From Oscillospiraceae bacterium (GTDB taxonomy: Bacteria; Bacillota; Clostridia; Oscillospirales; Ruminococcaceae): DNA of 41,038 nucleotides. Below are positions 1-6,839 of this stretch, piece after piece; within the stretch, counting starts at the first letter, position 1; each line of letters begins with the position of its first letter. Below the pieces are notes generated by a model. It was not told where the DNA came from and did no database searches. It saw only the letters and a list, made by a program, of their open reading frames with translations. A program made the position numbers and the translations under genes. The stretch spans positions 1,132 to 42,169 of the forward strand of contig DQFX01000032.1 of NCBI GenBank assembly GCA_003531585.1, in the 5' to 3' direction.

Positions 1-1110
1 ATCGGTATCGGCGGTTCTTACCTCGGCGCAAGAGCAGTTATCGAGGCTATCAAGTCCTCCCTCTACAACAGCCTGAAGAAGGACACACCCGACATCTACT
101 TCATCGGCAACTCCATCAGCCCGACATACCTCAGCGAAGTAGTTTCCCTCGTTGAAGGAAAGGACTTCTCTGTAAACATCATTTCCAAGTCCGGCACCAC
201 CACCGAACCTGCGCTGGCATTCCGCGTATTCCGCGACCTGCTGGTTGAAAAGTACGGCGAAGACGGCGCAAAGGGACGTATCTACGCTACCACCGATAAG
301 GCAAAGGGAACTCTCAAGGAGCTCTCCGACAAGAAGGGCTACGAGACCTTCGTAGTTCCGGACGATGTAGGCGGCAGATTCTCCGTTCTGACCGCAGTAG
401 GCCTTCTCCCCATCGCATGCGCAGGCTGCGATATCGACGCGCTCATGAAGGGCGCCGCTGACGCACGCGCCGCTTACGCTGACTGCGACCTCCAGAAGAA
501 CGACTGCTACAAGTACGCAGCGCTCCGCAATATCCTCTACCGCAAGGGCAAGAGCGTTGAAATGCTCATCGCATATGAGCCGAGCTTCGCTATGATGAAC
601 GAGTGGTACAAGCAGCTCTTCGGCGAGAGCGAGGGCAAGGACAACAAGGGCATCTACCCGTCCTCCGCTGTATTCTCAACCGACCTGCACTCCCTCGGCC
701 AGTTCATTCAGGACGGTTCCCGCGTAATGTTCGAGACTGTTATGCAGTTTGCAAAGCCCCAGAAGGAGTTCTTCCTCAAGGACGACCCCACCAACGTTGA
801 CGGTCTGAACTTCCTTTCCAACCAGAACATGTCCGTTGTAAACCGCAAGGCTTACGAGGGCACCGTTATCGCACACACCGAGGGCGGCGTTCCCAACATC
901 GTTCTCGAGGCTCCCGAGCTTAACGAGTACGAGCTTGGCTACATCATCTACTTCTTCGAGAAGGCATGCGCTATAAGCGGCTACCTGCTCGGTGTAAATC
1001 CGTTCAACCAGCCCGGCGTTGAGAGCTACAAGAAGAACATGTTCGCTCTCCTCGGCAAGCCCGGCTACGAGGCTCAGAAGGCAGACCTCGAGGCTAAGCT
1101 CGGTCTCTGA
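1..1110 (+). CDS. pgi: Glucose-6-phosphate isomerase, 3' part (5' end outside window)
   Basis: Interconverts glucose 6-phosphate and fructose 6-phosphate in cytoplasmic glycolysis. The frame is open from base 1, so the N-terminus lies outside the window; the visible part is 369 codons. It begins at IGIGGSYLGAR, the glycine-rich phosphate-sugar loop of the first SIS domain. SKSGTTTEP follows around visible residues 63-71, and the second SIS domain runs to a C-terminus (NPFNQPGVESYK) typical of the Firmicutes enzymes. An internal ATG at 445 is not the real start, because homologous sequence continues upstream of it. The next gene starts 83 bases downstream and I see no clear terminator between them. 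Identification is very secure; only the missing start is uncertain. Confidence 0.97.
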   Translation: MGIGGSYLGARAVIEAIKSSLYNSLKKDTPDIYFIGNSISPTYLSEVVSLVEGKDFSVNIISKSGTTTEPALAFRVFRDLLVEKYGEDGAKGRIYATTDKAKGTLKELSDKKGYETFVVPDDVGGRFSVLTAVGLLPIACAGCDIDALMKGAADARAAYADCDLQKNDCYKYAALRNILYRKGKSVEMLIAYEPSFAMMNEWYKQLFGESEGKDNKGIYPSSAVFSTDLHSLGQFIQDGSRVMFETVMQFAKPQKEFFLKDDPTNVDGLNFLSNQNMSVVNRKAYEGTVIAHTEGGVPNIVLEAPELNEYELGYIIYFFEKACAISGYLLGVNPFNQPGVESYKKNMFALLGKPGYEAQKADLEAKLGL

Positions 1111-1193
1111 TCCAACAAAGGCAAAAATGGAGAGATCCGCGATCTAGCGGCGCTTTCCTCGCAATAATACAACACTATTCATGGAGGTATACT

Positions 1194-1598
1194 ATGATTA
1201 AGCTTATCACAGGCAAGAGAGGCACCGGCAAGACCAAGATCCTTATCGACGCTATCCACGAGGCAGAGAACAAGTCCAACGGCAACGTTGTTGCTATCCA
1301 GAAGGGCTCTTCCCTCAACACCGACATCACCCCTAAGGTTCGCCTTATCAACATCGAGGACTATGCAGTAGAGGGCGTTGACGCATTCTACGGCTTCGTT
1401 TCCGGCATTCTGGCTTCCGACTACGACTGCACAGATCTGTTCGTTGACGCTACACTCAAGATCACCGGCAGAGACTACGCTAAGGTTGGCGAGCTGTTCG
1501 AAAAGCTGGCTAAGATCTCCGGCGACACCGTTATCACCTGCACTATTTCCGCTGATAACTCCGAGCTGCCCGAGTCTATGAAGAAGTTCATCGTTTAA
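1194..1598 (+). CDS. Small P-loop NTPase-like protein, unknown function
   Basis: A 134-residue protein preceded by a good ribosome binding site (GGAGGTATACT then ATG). A Walker A motif, GKRGTGKT, lies at about residues 7-14, right after the first beta strand (MIKLIT). A hydrophobic strand ending in an acidic residue (CTDLFVDATL, about residues 81-90) could serve as Walker B. No other domain is visible and the protein is much shorter than most P-loop enzymes. Similar short proteins occur in many Clostridia, where from memory they carry generic names such as ATP-binding protein or a misleading PilT label; no function is established that I know of. It lies between pgi and rpmF and ends at a hairpin terminator, so it is probably expressed alone or with pgi. 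Real gene: confident. Function: unknown. Confidence 0.8.
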   Translation: MIKLITGKRGTGKTKILIDAIHEAENKSNGNVVAIQKGSSLNTDITPKVRLINIEDYAVEGVDAFYGFVSGILASDYDCTDLFVDATLKITGRDYAKVGELFEKLAKISGDTVITCTISADNSELPESMKKFIV

Positions 1599-1615
1599 TT
1601 TCTGGCTGACTTTTT

Positions 1616-1664
1616 CAGGCTGGCGCCGGGCTGAAACGCTCCGCGCCAGCCTGATGATTTTAGT
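1616..1664 (+). terminator. Intrinsic terminator after the P-loop gene
   Basis: A perfect 11-bp inverted repeat (CAGGCTGGCGC at 1616-1626 with GCGCCAGCCTG at 1643-1653) encloses a 16-base loop and is followed by a modest T-rich stretch (ATGATTTTAGT). It lies 18 bases after the stop codon of the upstream gene. Confidence 0.65.
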
Positions 1665-1754
1665 CAATAATTCTGTTTTGGACGGGCAATTCGGGTGCAA
1701 AAGTGACTATTTCGACAAAACCCGGAATATTTTTTGTAAAATGTCCGAAAACCC

Positions 1755-1783
1755 TTGACAAAACGGATTTCGCATGTTATAAT
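1755..1783 (+). promoter_or_regulatory. Perfect sigma-A promoter for rpmF
   Basis: TTGACA at 1755-1760 and TATAAT at 1778-1783 are separated by exactly 17 bp, a full consensus match. Transcription should start near 1790, giving an rpmF leader of about 68 nucleotides. Confidence 0.88.
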
Positions 1784-1800
1784 ATTATGCGTGACTGTAA

Positions 1801-1823
1801 AAGGGTTCATTATATGAACTCTT
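1801..1823 (+). promoter_or_regulatory. Hairpin in the rpmF leader
   Basis: AAGGGTTCAT (1801-1810) pairs with ATGAACTCTT (1814-1823) around a TAT loop, with one G-U pair. It lies near the predicted 5' end of the rpmF mRNA and is not followed by a T run, so it is not a terminator. A role in mRNA stability or autogenous control is only a possibility. Confidence 0.35.
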
Positions 1824-1857
1824 AGGAAATGAAATGTTATATTAAGGGGGTGCAATA

Positions 1858-2040
1858 ATGGCAGTTCCGAAGAGAAAGGTATCCCGCGCAAGACGCGACA
1901 AGAGACGTTCACAGGTATGGAAGTTATCTGCACCGTCCTTCTCTCGCTGCAAGCAGTGCGGTGAGCTCAAGCTCGCTCACAGAGTATGCGGCAATTGCGG
2001 TTATTACAATGATAAGGTCGTTATCGCTAAGGAAGCATAA
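1858..2040 (+). CDS. rpmF: 50S ribosomal protein L32
   Basis: Structural protein of the large ribosomal subunit. The 60-residue product begins MAVPKRKVSRARRDKRRS, the basic N-terminus typical of L32. It keeps four cysteines in a zinc-ribbon arrangement (CKQC, then CGNC), so this is the zinc-binding form. The start is supported by AAGGGGGTGC upstream of the ATG. It has its own promoter (1755-1783) and terminator (2082-2108), so it is a single-gene unit. In many bacteria a YceD/DUF177 gene directly precedes rpmF; here that gene is absent and the neighbour is an unrelated P-loop protein. Confidence 0.97.
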   Translation: MAVPKRKVSRARRDKRRSQVWKLSAPSFSRCKQCGELKLAHRVCGNCGYYNDKVVIAKEA

Positions 2041-2081
2041 TTTGCCTTCATTCAGTAACTAAACACAAGTTTACGGGAAGT

Positions 2082-2108
2082 CCCTCCGGTTCAGCCGGGG
2101 GGATTTTT
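2082..2108 (+). terminator. Intrinsic terminator after rpmF
   Basis: CCCTCCGG (2082-2089) pairs with CCGGGGGG (2095-2102) with one G-U pair, a 5-base loop and a following ATTTTT run. It separates rpmF from the der operon. Confidence 0.8.
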
Positions 2109-2157
2109 GCTGATTATAAACAATTTAAGAGTTATCGTCAAATATACATATAATTCC

Positions 2158-2186
2158 TTGAAAATAACGCTGAAATATGCTATACT
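2158..2186 (+). promoter_or_regulatory. Sigma-A promoter of the der-plsY-gpsA operon
   Basis: TTGAAA (2158-2163) and TATACT (2181-2186) with a 17-bp spacer lie about 40 bases upstream of the der start codon, directly after the rpmF terminator. Confidence 0.75.
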
Positions 2187-2226
2187 ATAGTTATATGGTT
2201 TAAAAACTGAGAACAGGAGAAATAAT

Positions 2227-3543
2227 ATGCAGGTAGTAGCAATAGTAGGACGCCCGAATGTGGGAAAGTCCACACTTTTCAATAAGCTGGTGGGTCAGCG
2301 CCTGTCCATCGTGGACGACAAGCCCGGCGTTACCCGCGACCGTATCTACAGCCGCTGCGAGTGGCTCGGCAAGGAGTTCATGCTCATCGACACCGGAGGT
2401 ATCGAGCCAAAGACCGACGACGTAATCCTCGCGCAGATGAGGGAGCAGGCAATGCTCGCAGTGGAGCGCGCCGACGCAATCATATTCGTCACCGATATCA
2501 CCACCGGAGTCACCGCCAACGACAGCGACGTAGCCTCCATGCTGATAAAGAGCGGCAAGCCGGTAGTCCTCGCCGTAAACAAGGTGGACGGCATCGGCAC
2601 TCCGCCTCCGGAAATATACGAGTTCTACAACCTCGGTCTCGGCGACCCGATACCGGTTTCCTCCGTGCACGGACACGGCACCGGAGACCTCCTGGAAGCC
2701 GTTTTCGAGAACCTCCCGCCGGAGGAACCGGACGAATACGACGCTGACGCCATCAAAGTAGCCGTCATCGGCAAGCCGAACGTCGGAAAGTCCTCGCTCA
2801 TCAACCAGATAGCCGGCGAGGAACGCTCCATCGTCTCCGACATTGCCGGAACCACCCGCGACGCGATAGACACCGAGATACAGCGCGGCGAGGATAAGTT
2901 CATCTTCATCGACACCGCCGGAATGCGCCGCAAGGCTAAGGTCATCGAGAATATCGAGCATTTCAGCGTTCTGCGCGCCCTCATGGCAGTCGACCGCGCC
3001 GACGTGTGCGTTATCGTCATCGACGCGACGGTAGGCTTCACCGAGCAGGACAGCAAGGTCGCAGGCTACGCCCACGACAAGGGCAAGGCGTGCGTAATCG
3101 CCGTAAACAAGTGGGACGCAGTCGAGGACAAGACCGACCGCACTATGGACGATTTCCGCAAGAAGCTGGAGATAGACTTCTCGTTCATGTCCTACGCGCC
3201 GTTCGTGTTCATCTCCGCAAAGACCGGTCAGCGCATAGACAAGCTGTTCGAGCTGATAAAGTTCGTACACGAGCAGCACTGCATGCGTATCTCCACCGGC
3301 GTGCTCAACGATATGCTGAATTACGCGACCTCACGCGTGCAGCCGCCGTCAGACAAGGGCAAGCGCCTGAAGATCTATTACATGACCCAGGCTTCCGTAT
3401 GCCCGCCTAATTTCGTTATCTTCTGCAACAGCCGCGAGCTGTTCCACTACTCGTATCAGCGCTATATCGAGAACCAGCTCCGCGAGACCTTCGGACTGAC
3501 TGCAACGCCGATCAAGCTGACCATTCGTGAAAGAGGAGAATAA
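2227..3543 (+). CDS. der: Ribosome-associated GTPase Der (EngA)
   Basis: Essential tandem GTPase that acts in assembly of the 50S ribosomal subunit. The 438-residue length is normal. The first G domain shows GRPNVGKS (about residues 8-15), DTGG and NKVD. The second shows GKPNVGKSS (about 182-190), DTAGMRRK and NKWD. A KH-like domain with a basic end follows. The start ATG follows AGGAGA at good spacing. The stop codon overlaps the start of the next gene by one base (TAATG), so the two are translationally coupled. Der followed by plsY and gpsA is a common arrangement in Firmicutes. Confidence 0.97.
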   Translation: MQVVAIVGRPNVGKSTLFNKLVGQRLSIVDDKPGVTRDRIYSRCEWLGKEFMLIDTGGIEPKTDDVILAQMREQAMLAVERADAIIFVTDITTGVTANDSDVASMLIKSGKPVVLAVNKVDGIGTPPPEIYEFYNLGLGDPIPVSSVHGHGTGDLLEAVFENLPPEEPDEYDADAIKVAVIGKPNVGKSSLINQIAGEERSIVSDIAGTTRDAIDTEIQRGEDKFIFIDTAGMRRKAKVIENIEHFSVLRALMAVDRADVCVIVIDATVGFTEQDSKVAGYAHDKGKACVIAVNKWDAVEDKTDRTMDDFRKKLEIDFSFMSYAPFVFISAKTGQRIDKLFELIKFVHEQHCMRISTGVLNDMLNYATSRVQPPSDKGKRLKIYYMTQASVCPPNFVIFCNSRELFHYSYQRYIENQLRETFGLTATPIKLTIRERGE

Positions 3544-4109
3544 TGAAGCAGATCCTGTCGGATTTCATACGCCGCCGCACCGGAATGCTCATTAAATGCG
3601 CGCTCATCGCCGTGGGATTCGCCGCGGCGGCGTGGATCCCGCTGATGTTTTCCGGCAGCTGGGCGGACTGGTTCAGGCTCGTCTGGACTATAGGAGCCGT
3701 CGTGGTCTCCGCCGCCGTGGCTTCACTGCTGGTTAAGGCGTTCGTAGATATCTTCGGAGTGGCAAGGTGCCGTCTGGAGGAGCAGCTCAGCAATATGCCG
3801 GAGGCCGAACGCGAAGGCGTTATATCCGCCTACCCGTCGGCAAAGGCCCTCGGGGAGCGCTGGTTCATGCCGGAGCATATACTGTTCTACACGGCGCGCA
3901 GGGCGCTCCTGCTGCGCTACGACGCAATAAAAATGATAACCCTGAAAAATGACGGCGACCTGCTGCTGGTGACTTCCTCCGGCGACATAACCATGCCGGT
4001 AAAACCCAGGGAAAACGCCGGGGTGCTGTATGCGGTGCTTCGCAGCAAGAATCCGGAGATAAAGCCCGGAACCGCTGAGACCGTAGAAAAAGAAAACGCG
4101 CAGAATTGA
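3543..4109 (+). CDS. Two-helix membrane protein of unknown function
   Basis: A 188-residue protein with a basic N-terminus (MKQILSDFIRRRTG) and two hydrophobic segments at about residues 16-35 and 46-66. A soluble C-terminal part of about 120 residues has alternating strands (PEHILFYTARRALLLRYD, DLLLVTSSGDITMPV). The tail resembles PH-like or YcxB-like membrane-associated domains, but I cannot assign a family. The tail end is rich in Glu and Lys. It overlaps der by one base and sits between der and plsY, so it is co-transcribed with lipid-synthesis genes. Function unknown. Confidence 0.78.
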   Translation: MKQILSDFIRRRTGMLIKCALIAVGFAAAAWIPLMFSGSWADWFRLVWTIGAVVVSAAVASLLVKAFVDIFGVARCRLEEQLSNMPEAEREGVISAYPSAKALGERWFMPEHILFYTARRALLLRYDAIKMITLKNDGDLLLVTSSGDITMPVKPRENAGVLYAVLRSKNPEIKPGTAETVEKENAQN

Positions 4110-4146
4110 CCCGCGCCTCCAAAAAAACGAAAGGACATAACACACA

Positions 4147-4809
4147 ATGATGTGGCTTTGTTATATAATCATGATCGTCGTTCCCTATCTTCTGGGCGGC
4201 GTTAATACATCAATAATCGTCACCAAGCTGAAAACGGGCAAGGATATCCGCACGATGGGAAGCGGCAACGCCGGACTCACCAACACCCTTCGCACCCAGG
4301 GCAAGGCGGTTGCCGGGATAGTACTTCTCGGCGACGTTGCAAAGGCAGTCCTCGCGATTTGGGCGGTCAGGCTCGCGTTCCAGTTCATCGGCGGCGTTGA
4401 CACCACCGTGCTCGAAAACGACATGAACTGGGTAGGCTACATGGCAGGTTTCATGGCTGTAGTCGGCCATGTGTTCCCAGTTTACTACGGGTTCAGGGGA
4501 GGAAAGGGCGTTCTCGCCGCTATCTCCGCTATTTTCACGCTGGACTGGCGCACCGGCTGCTTACTGCTCGCCGTGTTTATAATCATCGTGGCTGTTACCC
4601 GCTACGTTTCCCTCGGAAGCTGCATTGCTTCCTCGCTGTACGGCTTCGGCACGCTCGGATTCGTGTACTTCATGGACGGCGACCCCGCCGGTATCGTCTG
4701 CACATTCATCGCATTCTTCACCGCCGCGCTCGTTATCTACATGCACCGCGGAAATATAAAGCGCCTTGCCGCTCACACTGAGAAGAAGCTCGGCGAAAAA
4801 GCAAAGTAA
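4147..4809 (+). CDS. plsY: Acyl-phosphate:glycerol-3-phosphate acyltransferase PlsY
   Basis: Integral membrane enzyme that transfers an acyl group from acyl phosphate to the sn-1 position of glycerol 3-phosphate, the first committed step of phosphatidic acid synthesis. The 220-residue protein shows the conserved loops GSGNAGLTNTLR (residues 38-49) and GFRGGKGV (115-122, preceded by HVFPVYY) and several hydrophobic helices, all typical of the family. The start ATG at 4147 is followed at once by a second ATG; AAAGGA lies upstream. It directly precedes gpsA, which makes its glycerol 3-phosphate substrate. Confidence 0.95.
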   Translation: MMWLCYIIMIVVPYLLGGVNTSIIVTKLKTGKDIRTMGSGNAGLTNTLRTQGKAVAGIVLLGDVAKAVLAIWAVRLAFQFIGGVDTTVLENDMNWVGYMAGFMAVVGHVFPVYYGFRGGKGVLAAISAIFTLDWRTGCLLLAVFIIIVAVTRYVSLGSCIASSLYGFGTLGFVYFMDGDPAGIVCTFIAFFTAALVIYMHRGNIKRLAAHTEKKLGEKAK

Positions 4810-4827
4810 ATTTCGGAGGCTGTCACA

Positions 4828-5829
4828 ATGGCAAAGATCACTATTCTGGGCTGCGGCTACGGCACGGCTCTGGGCGTATTATTCACCACATTCGGGCACA
4901 AGGTAGTCACCTGGACGAAATTCGAGCAGGAAGCGGAGCTTCTCCGCACCGAGCGCGAGCACAAGCGGCTCCTCCCCGGCGTAAAACTGCCGGAATCCCT
5001 CGGCGTCACCACAGACCCGAAATGCGTCAGCGGCGCAGATATCGTGCTTGTGGCTATCCCCTCGCCGTTCTTCCGGGAAGCCATTCAGACCGTGAAGCCC
5101 TATGTGGATAAATCCACCATCATGATAAACGTCAGCAAGGGTCTGGAAGCCGCTACAGGCTACAGGCTGTCCCAGATAATCTCTGAGGAGCTTCCGGAAA
5201 ACCCGGTCGGCGTTATCACCGGTCCCTGCCATGCGGAGGAAATCGCACGCCTGGTTCCCACAACGGAGGTCTGCGCAAGCAATAACGACGGCGTTGCGGA
5301 GTATATCCAGCGCACGCTCTCAAACGAGAAATACCGCATTTACGTCAACGACGACGTTGCCGGCTGCGAGCTCGGCGGCGTACTGAAAAACCCGATAGCC
5401 CTCGGCTGCGGCATCGCCCGCGGAATGGGTCTCGGCGACAACACCGTAGCCGCCCTCATGACCCGCGGAATGACTGAGATAACACGTCTCGGCGTAGGTC
5501 TCGGTGCAAACTGGAAGACCTTCACCGGCATGGCTGGAATAGGCGACCTTATCGTAACCTGCACCTCGCTGCACTCACGTAATTTCCGCGCCGGAAACCT
5601 CATCGGCAAGGGAATACCAGCCCCGGAGGCAGTAAAGCAAGTCGGCACCGTGGAAGGCTACACCAGCAGCATAATCGCATACAAATTAGCGCAGGAGCGC
5701 GGCATAGACACGCCGATAATCGAACAGATAGTAAAGATATGCTACGATGGATCTGACCCGAAAGCGAGCATTTCCGCGCTTATGACGCGCAAGAGCAAGC
5801 ACGAGCGCGAAGTATTCTGGATGGACTGA
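4828..5829 (+). CDS. gpsA: NAD(P)H-dependent glycerol-3-phosphate dehydrogenase
   Basis: Reduces dihydroxyacetone phosphate to sn-glycerol 3-phosphate for phospholipid synthesis. The 333-residue length is normal. The N-terminal Rossmann motif reads GCGYGTALG (residues 8-16). It is one residue shorter than the usual GAGSWGTALA and has Cys and Tyr where Ala and Ser-Trp are common. The lysines SKGLE (K105) and LKNPIALGCG (K187) match the conserved active-site lysines, and the C-terminal helical domain contains TGMAGIGDLIVTCTS and SRNFRAG. The start follows GGAGG. It lies 18 bases after plsY, in the same operon. Confidence 0.96.
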   Translation: MAKITILGCGYGTALGVLFTTFGHKVVTWTKFEQEAELLRTEREHKRLLPGVKLPESLGVTTDPKCVSGADIVLVAIPSPFFREAIQTVKPYVDKSTIMINVSKGLEAATGYRLSQIISEELPENPVGVITGPCHAEEIARLVPTTEVCASNNDGVAEYIQRTLSNEKYRIYVNDDVAGCELGGVLKNPIALGCGIARGMGLGDNTVAALMTRGMTEITRLGVGLGANWKTFTGMAGIGDLIVTCTSLHSRNFRAGNLIGKGIPAPEAVKQVGTVEGYTSSIIAYKLAQERGIDTPIIEQIVKICYDGSDPKASISALMTRKSKHEREVFWMD

Positions 5830-5871
5830 TATAACCCGACAACCACGACCAACTATTTGAAAGGTGCCCAC

Positions 5872-6789
5872 ATGAATCAGAAGATACCAGCCACCATAAA
5901 GGAACAGGTACAGAAGCTGCGCGACCGCGGCTGCGTCATAAATGACGAAAAGCTAGCTGAACAGACCCTGACCTACATCAACTATTTCCGACTGTCGGAC
6001 TATTTCGCACCGTTCACCGTGTGTAAAGGGCAGTACGAAAAGGGCACTACATTTGAAAATATCCTGCGTGTGTACGAATCCGACCGCAAGCTGCGGAGCA
6101 TTCTGCTCGCCTCACTTGAGGAAACGGAGATCTCAATGCGCGCCGCCGTTTCGAACTACCACGCGCTGAAATACGGCGCCTTGGGCTACCTTAACGCCTC
6201 CTCGTTCGACTTCCGGCACAACCACCAGCAATTCATGAACAAGGTGAAGCACCTCATAGAAGTCAACGACGACCGGGAATTCGTACGGCACTACAACTCG
6301 AAATACTGCGGAGCGTTCCCGCTGTGGGTAGTTATGGAGCTGTTCAGCTTCGGCACGCTGGCGTTTTTCTACAAGGATATGCACTCCGGCGACAAAAAGG
6401 AGCTTGCCGACCGCTACTACGGCTGTTCCAGCGCAGACCTCGACAACTGGCTGTTCTGCCTGAACGAACTCCGCAACTACTGCGCGCACTACAACCGCCT
6501 TTACGGAAACACGTTCCAGGTAGAGCCGCGCGTTCCAAAGGGGCTTGACCTCGAGCTGAAACCTGATGTTTTCGGGTACATAATCGTGCTCAAGCAGCTC
6601 GCGCATGATCACGCAGCATGGAACCAGCGCGTTGTGAAGCCTATTTCAAGGCTTATCTACAAAAATTCCGACGTACTGCGGCTCAAGGATCTGGGATTTC
6701 CGGAGGACTGGGAAAAGCTCATCGCATTCGACGACGAGAAGGCCGGCGAACCTGAAAGATCCGAGAACGCAGGAAATTCAGAAAACTAA
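5872..6789 (+). CDS. Abi_2 family HEPN protein, possible abortive-infection RNase
   Basis: A 305-residue protein of the Abi_2 (AbiD/AbiF-like) type. The N-terminus has the pattern LRDRGCVI...INYFRLSDY seen in this family. The motif ELRNYCAHYNRLYGN contains R201 and H206, an R-x4-H signature of HEPN RNases. Proteins of this family are linked to phage abortive infection in lactococci; RNase action here is inferred from the motif. I place the start at the ATG at 5872, because AAAGGTG lies just ahead of it; a TTG at 5857 is in frame but would sit upstream of that site. It follows gpsA by 42 bases and ends at a terminator (6794-6821). The acidic tail (residues 290-305) is probably disordered. Confidence 0.85.
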   Translation: MNQKIPATIKEQVQKLRDRGCVINDEKLAEQTLTYINYFRLSDYFAPFTVCKGQYEKGTTFENILRVYESDRKLRSILLASLEETEISMRAAVSNYHALKYGALGYLNASSFDFRHNHQQFMNKVKHLIEVNDDREFVRHYNSKYCGAFPLWVVMELFSFGTLAFFYKDMHSGDKKELADRYYGCSSADLDNWLFCLNELRNYCAHYNRLYGNTFQVEPRVPKGLDLELKPDVFGYIIVLKQLAHDHAAWNQRVVKPISRLIYKNSDVLRLKDLGFPEDWEKLIAFDDEKAGEPERSENAGNSEN

Positions 6790-6793
6790 AGAC

Positions 6794-6821
6794 AAAACGG
6801 CGGAGCATTCTGCCGTTTTTT
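6794..6821 (+). terminator. Intrinsic terminator after the Abi_2 gene
   Basis: AAAACGGCGGA (6794-6804) pairs with TCTGCCGTTTT (6809-6819), with one G-U pair, a 4-base loop and a T run. It separates the Abi_2 gene from the TerB-domain gene. Confidence 0.78.
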
Positions 6822-6839
6822 GCAAAAGGGGTGAGCGCC

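Noticed and set aside
2200..3279. 359-codon open frame on the minus strand
   Set aside because: Antisense to der; repetitive Val/Asp/Gly-rich composition and no family features.
5857..5871. TTG start for the Abi_2 gene
   Set aside because: The ribosome binding site AAAGGTG lies after this TTG and fits the ATG at 5872.
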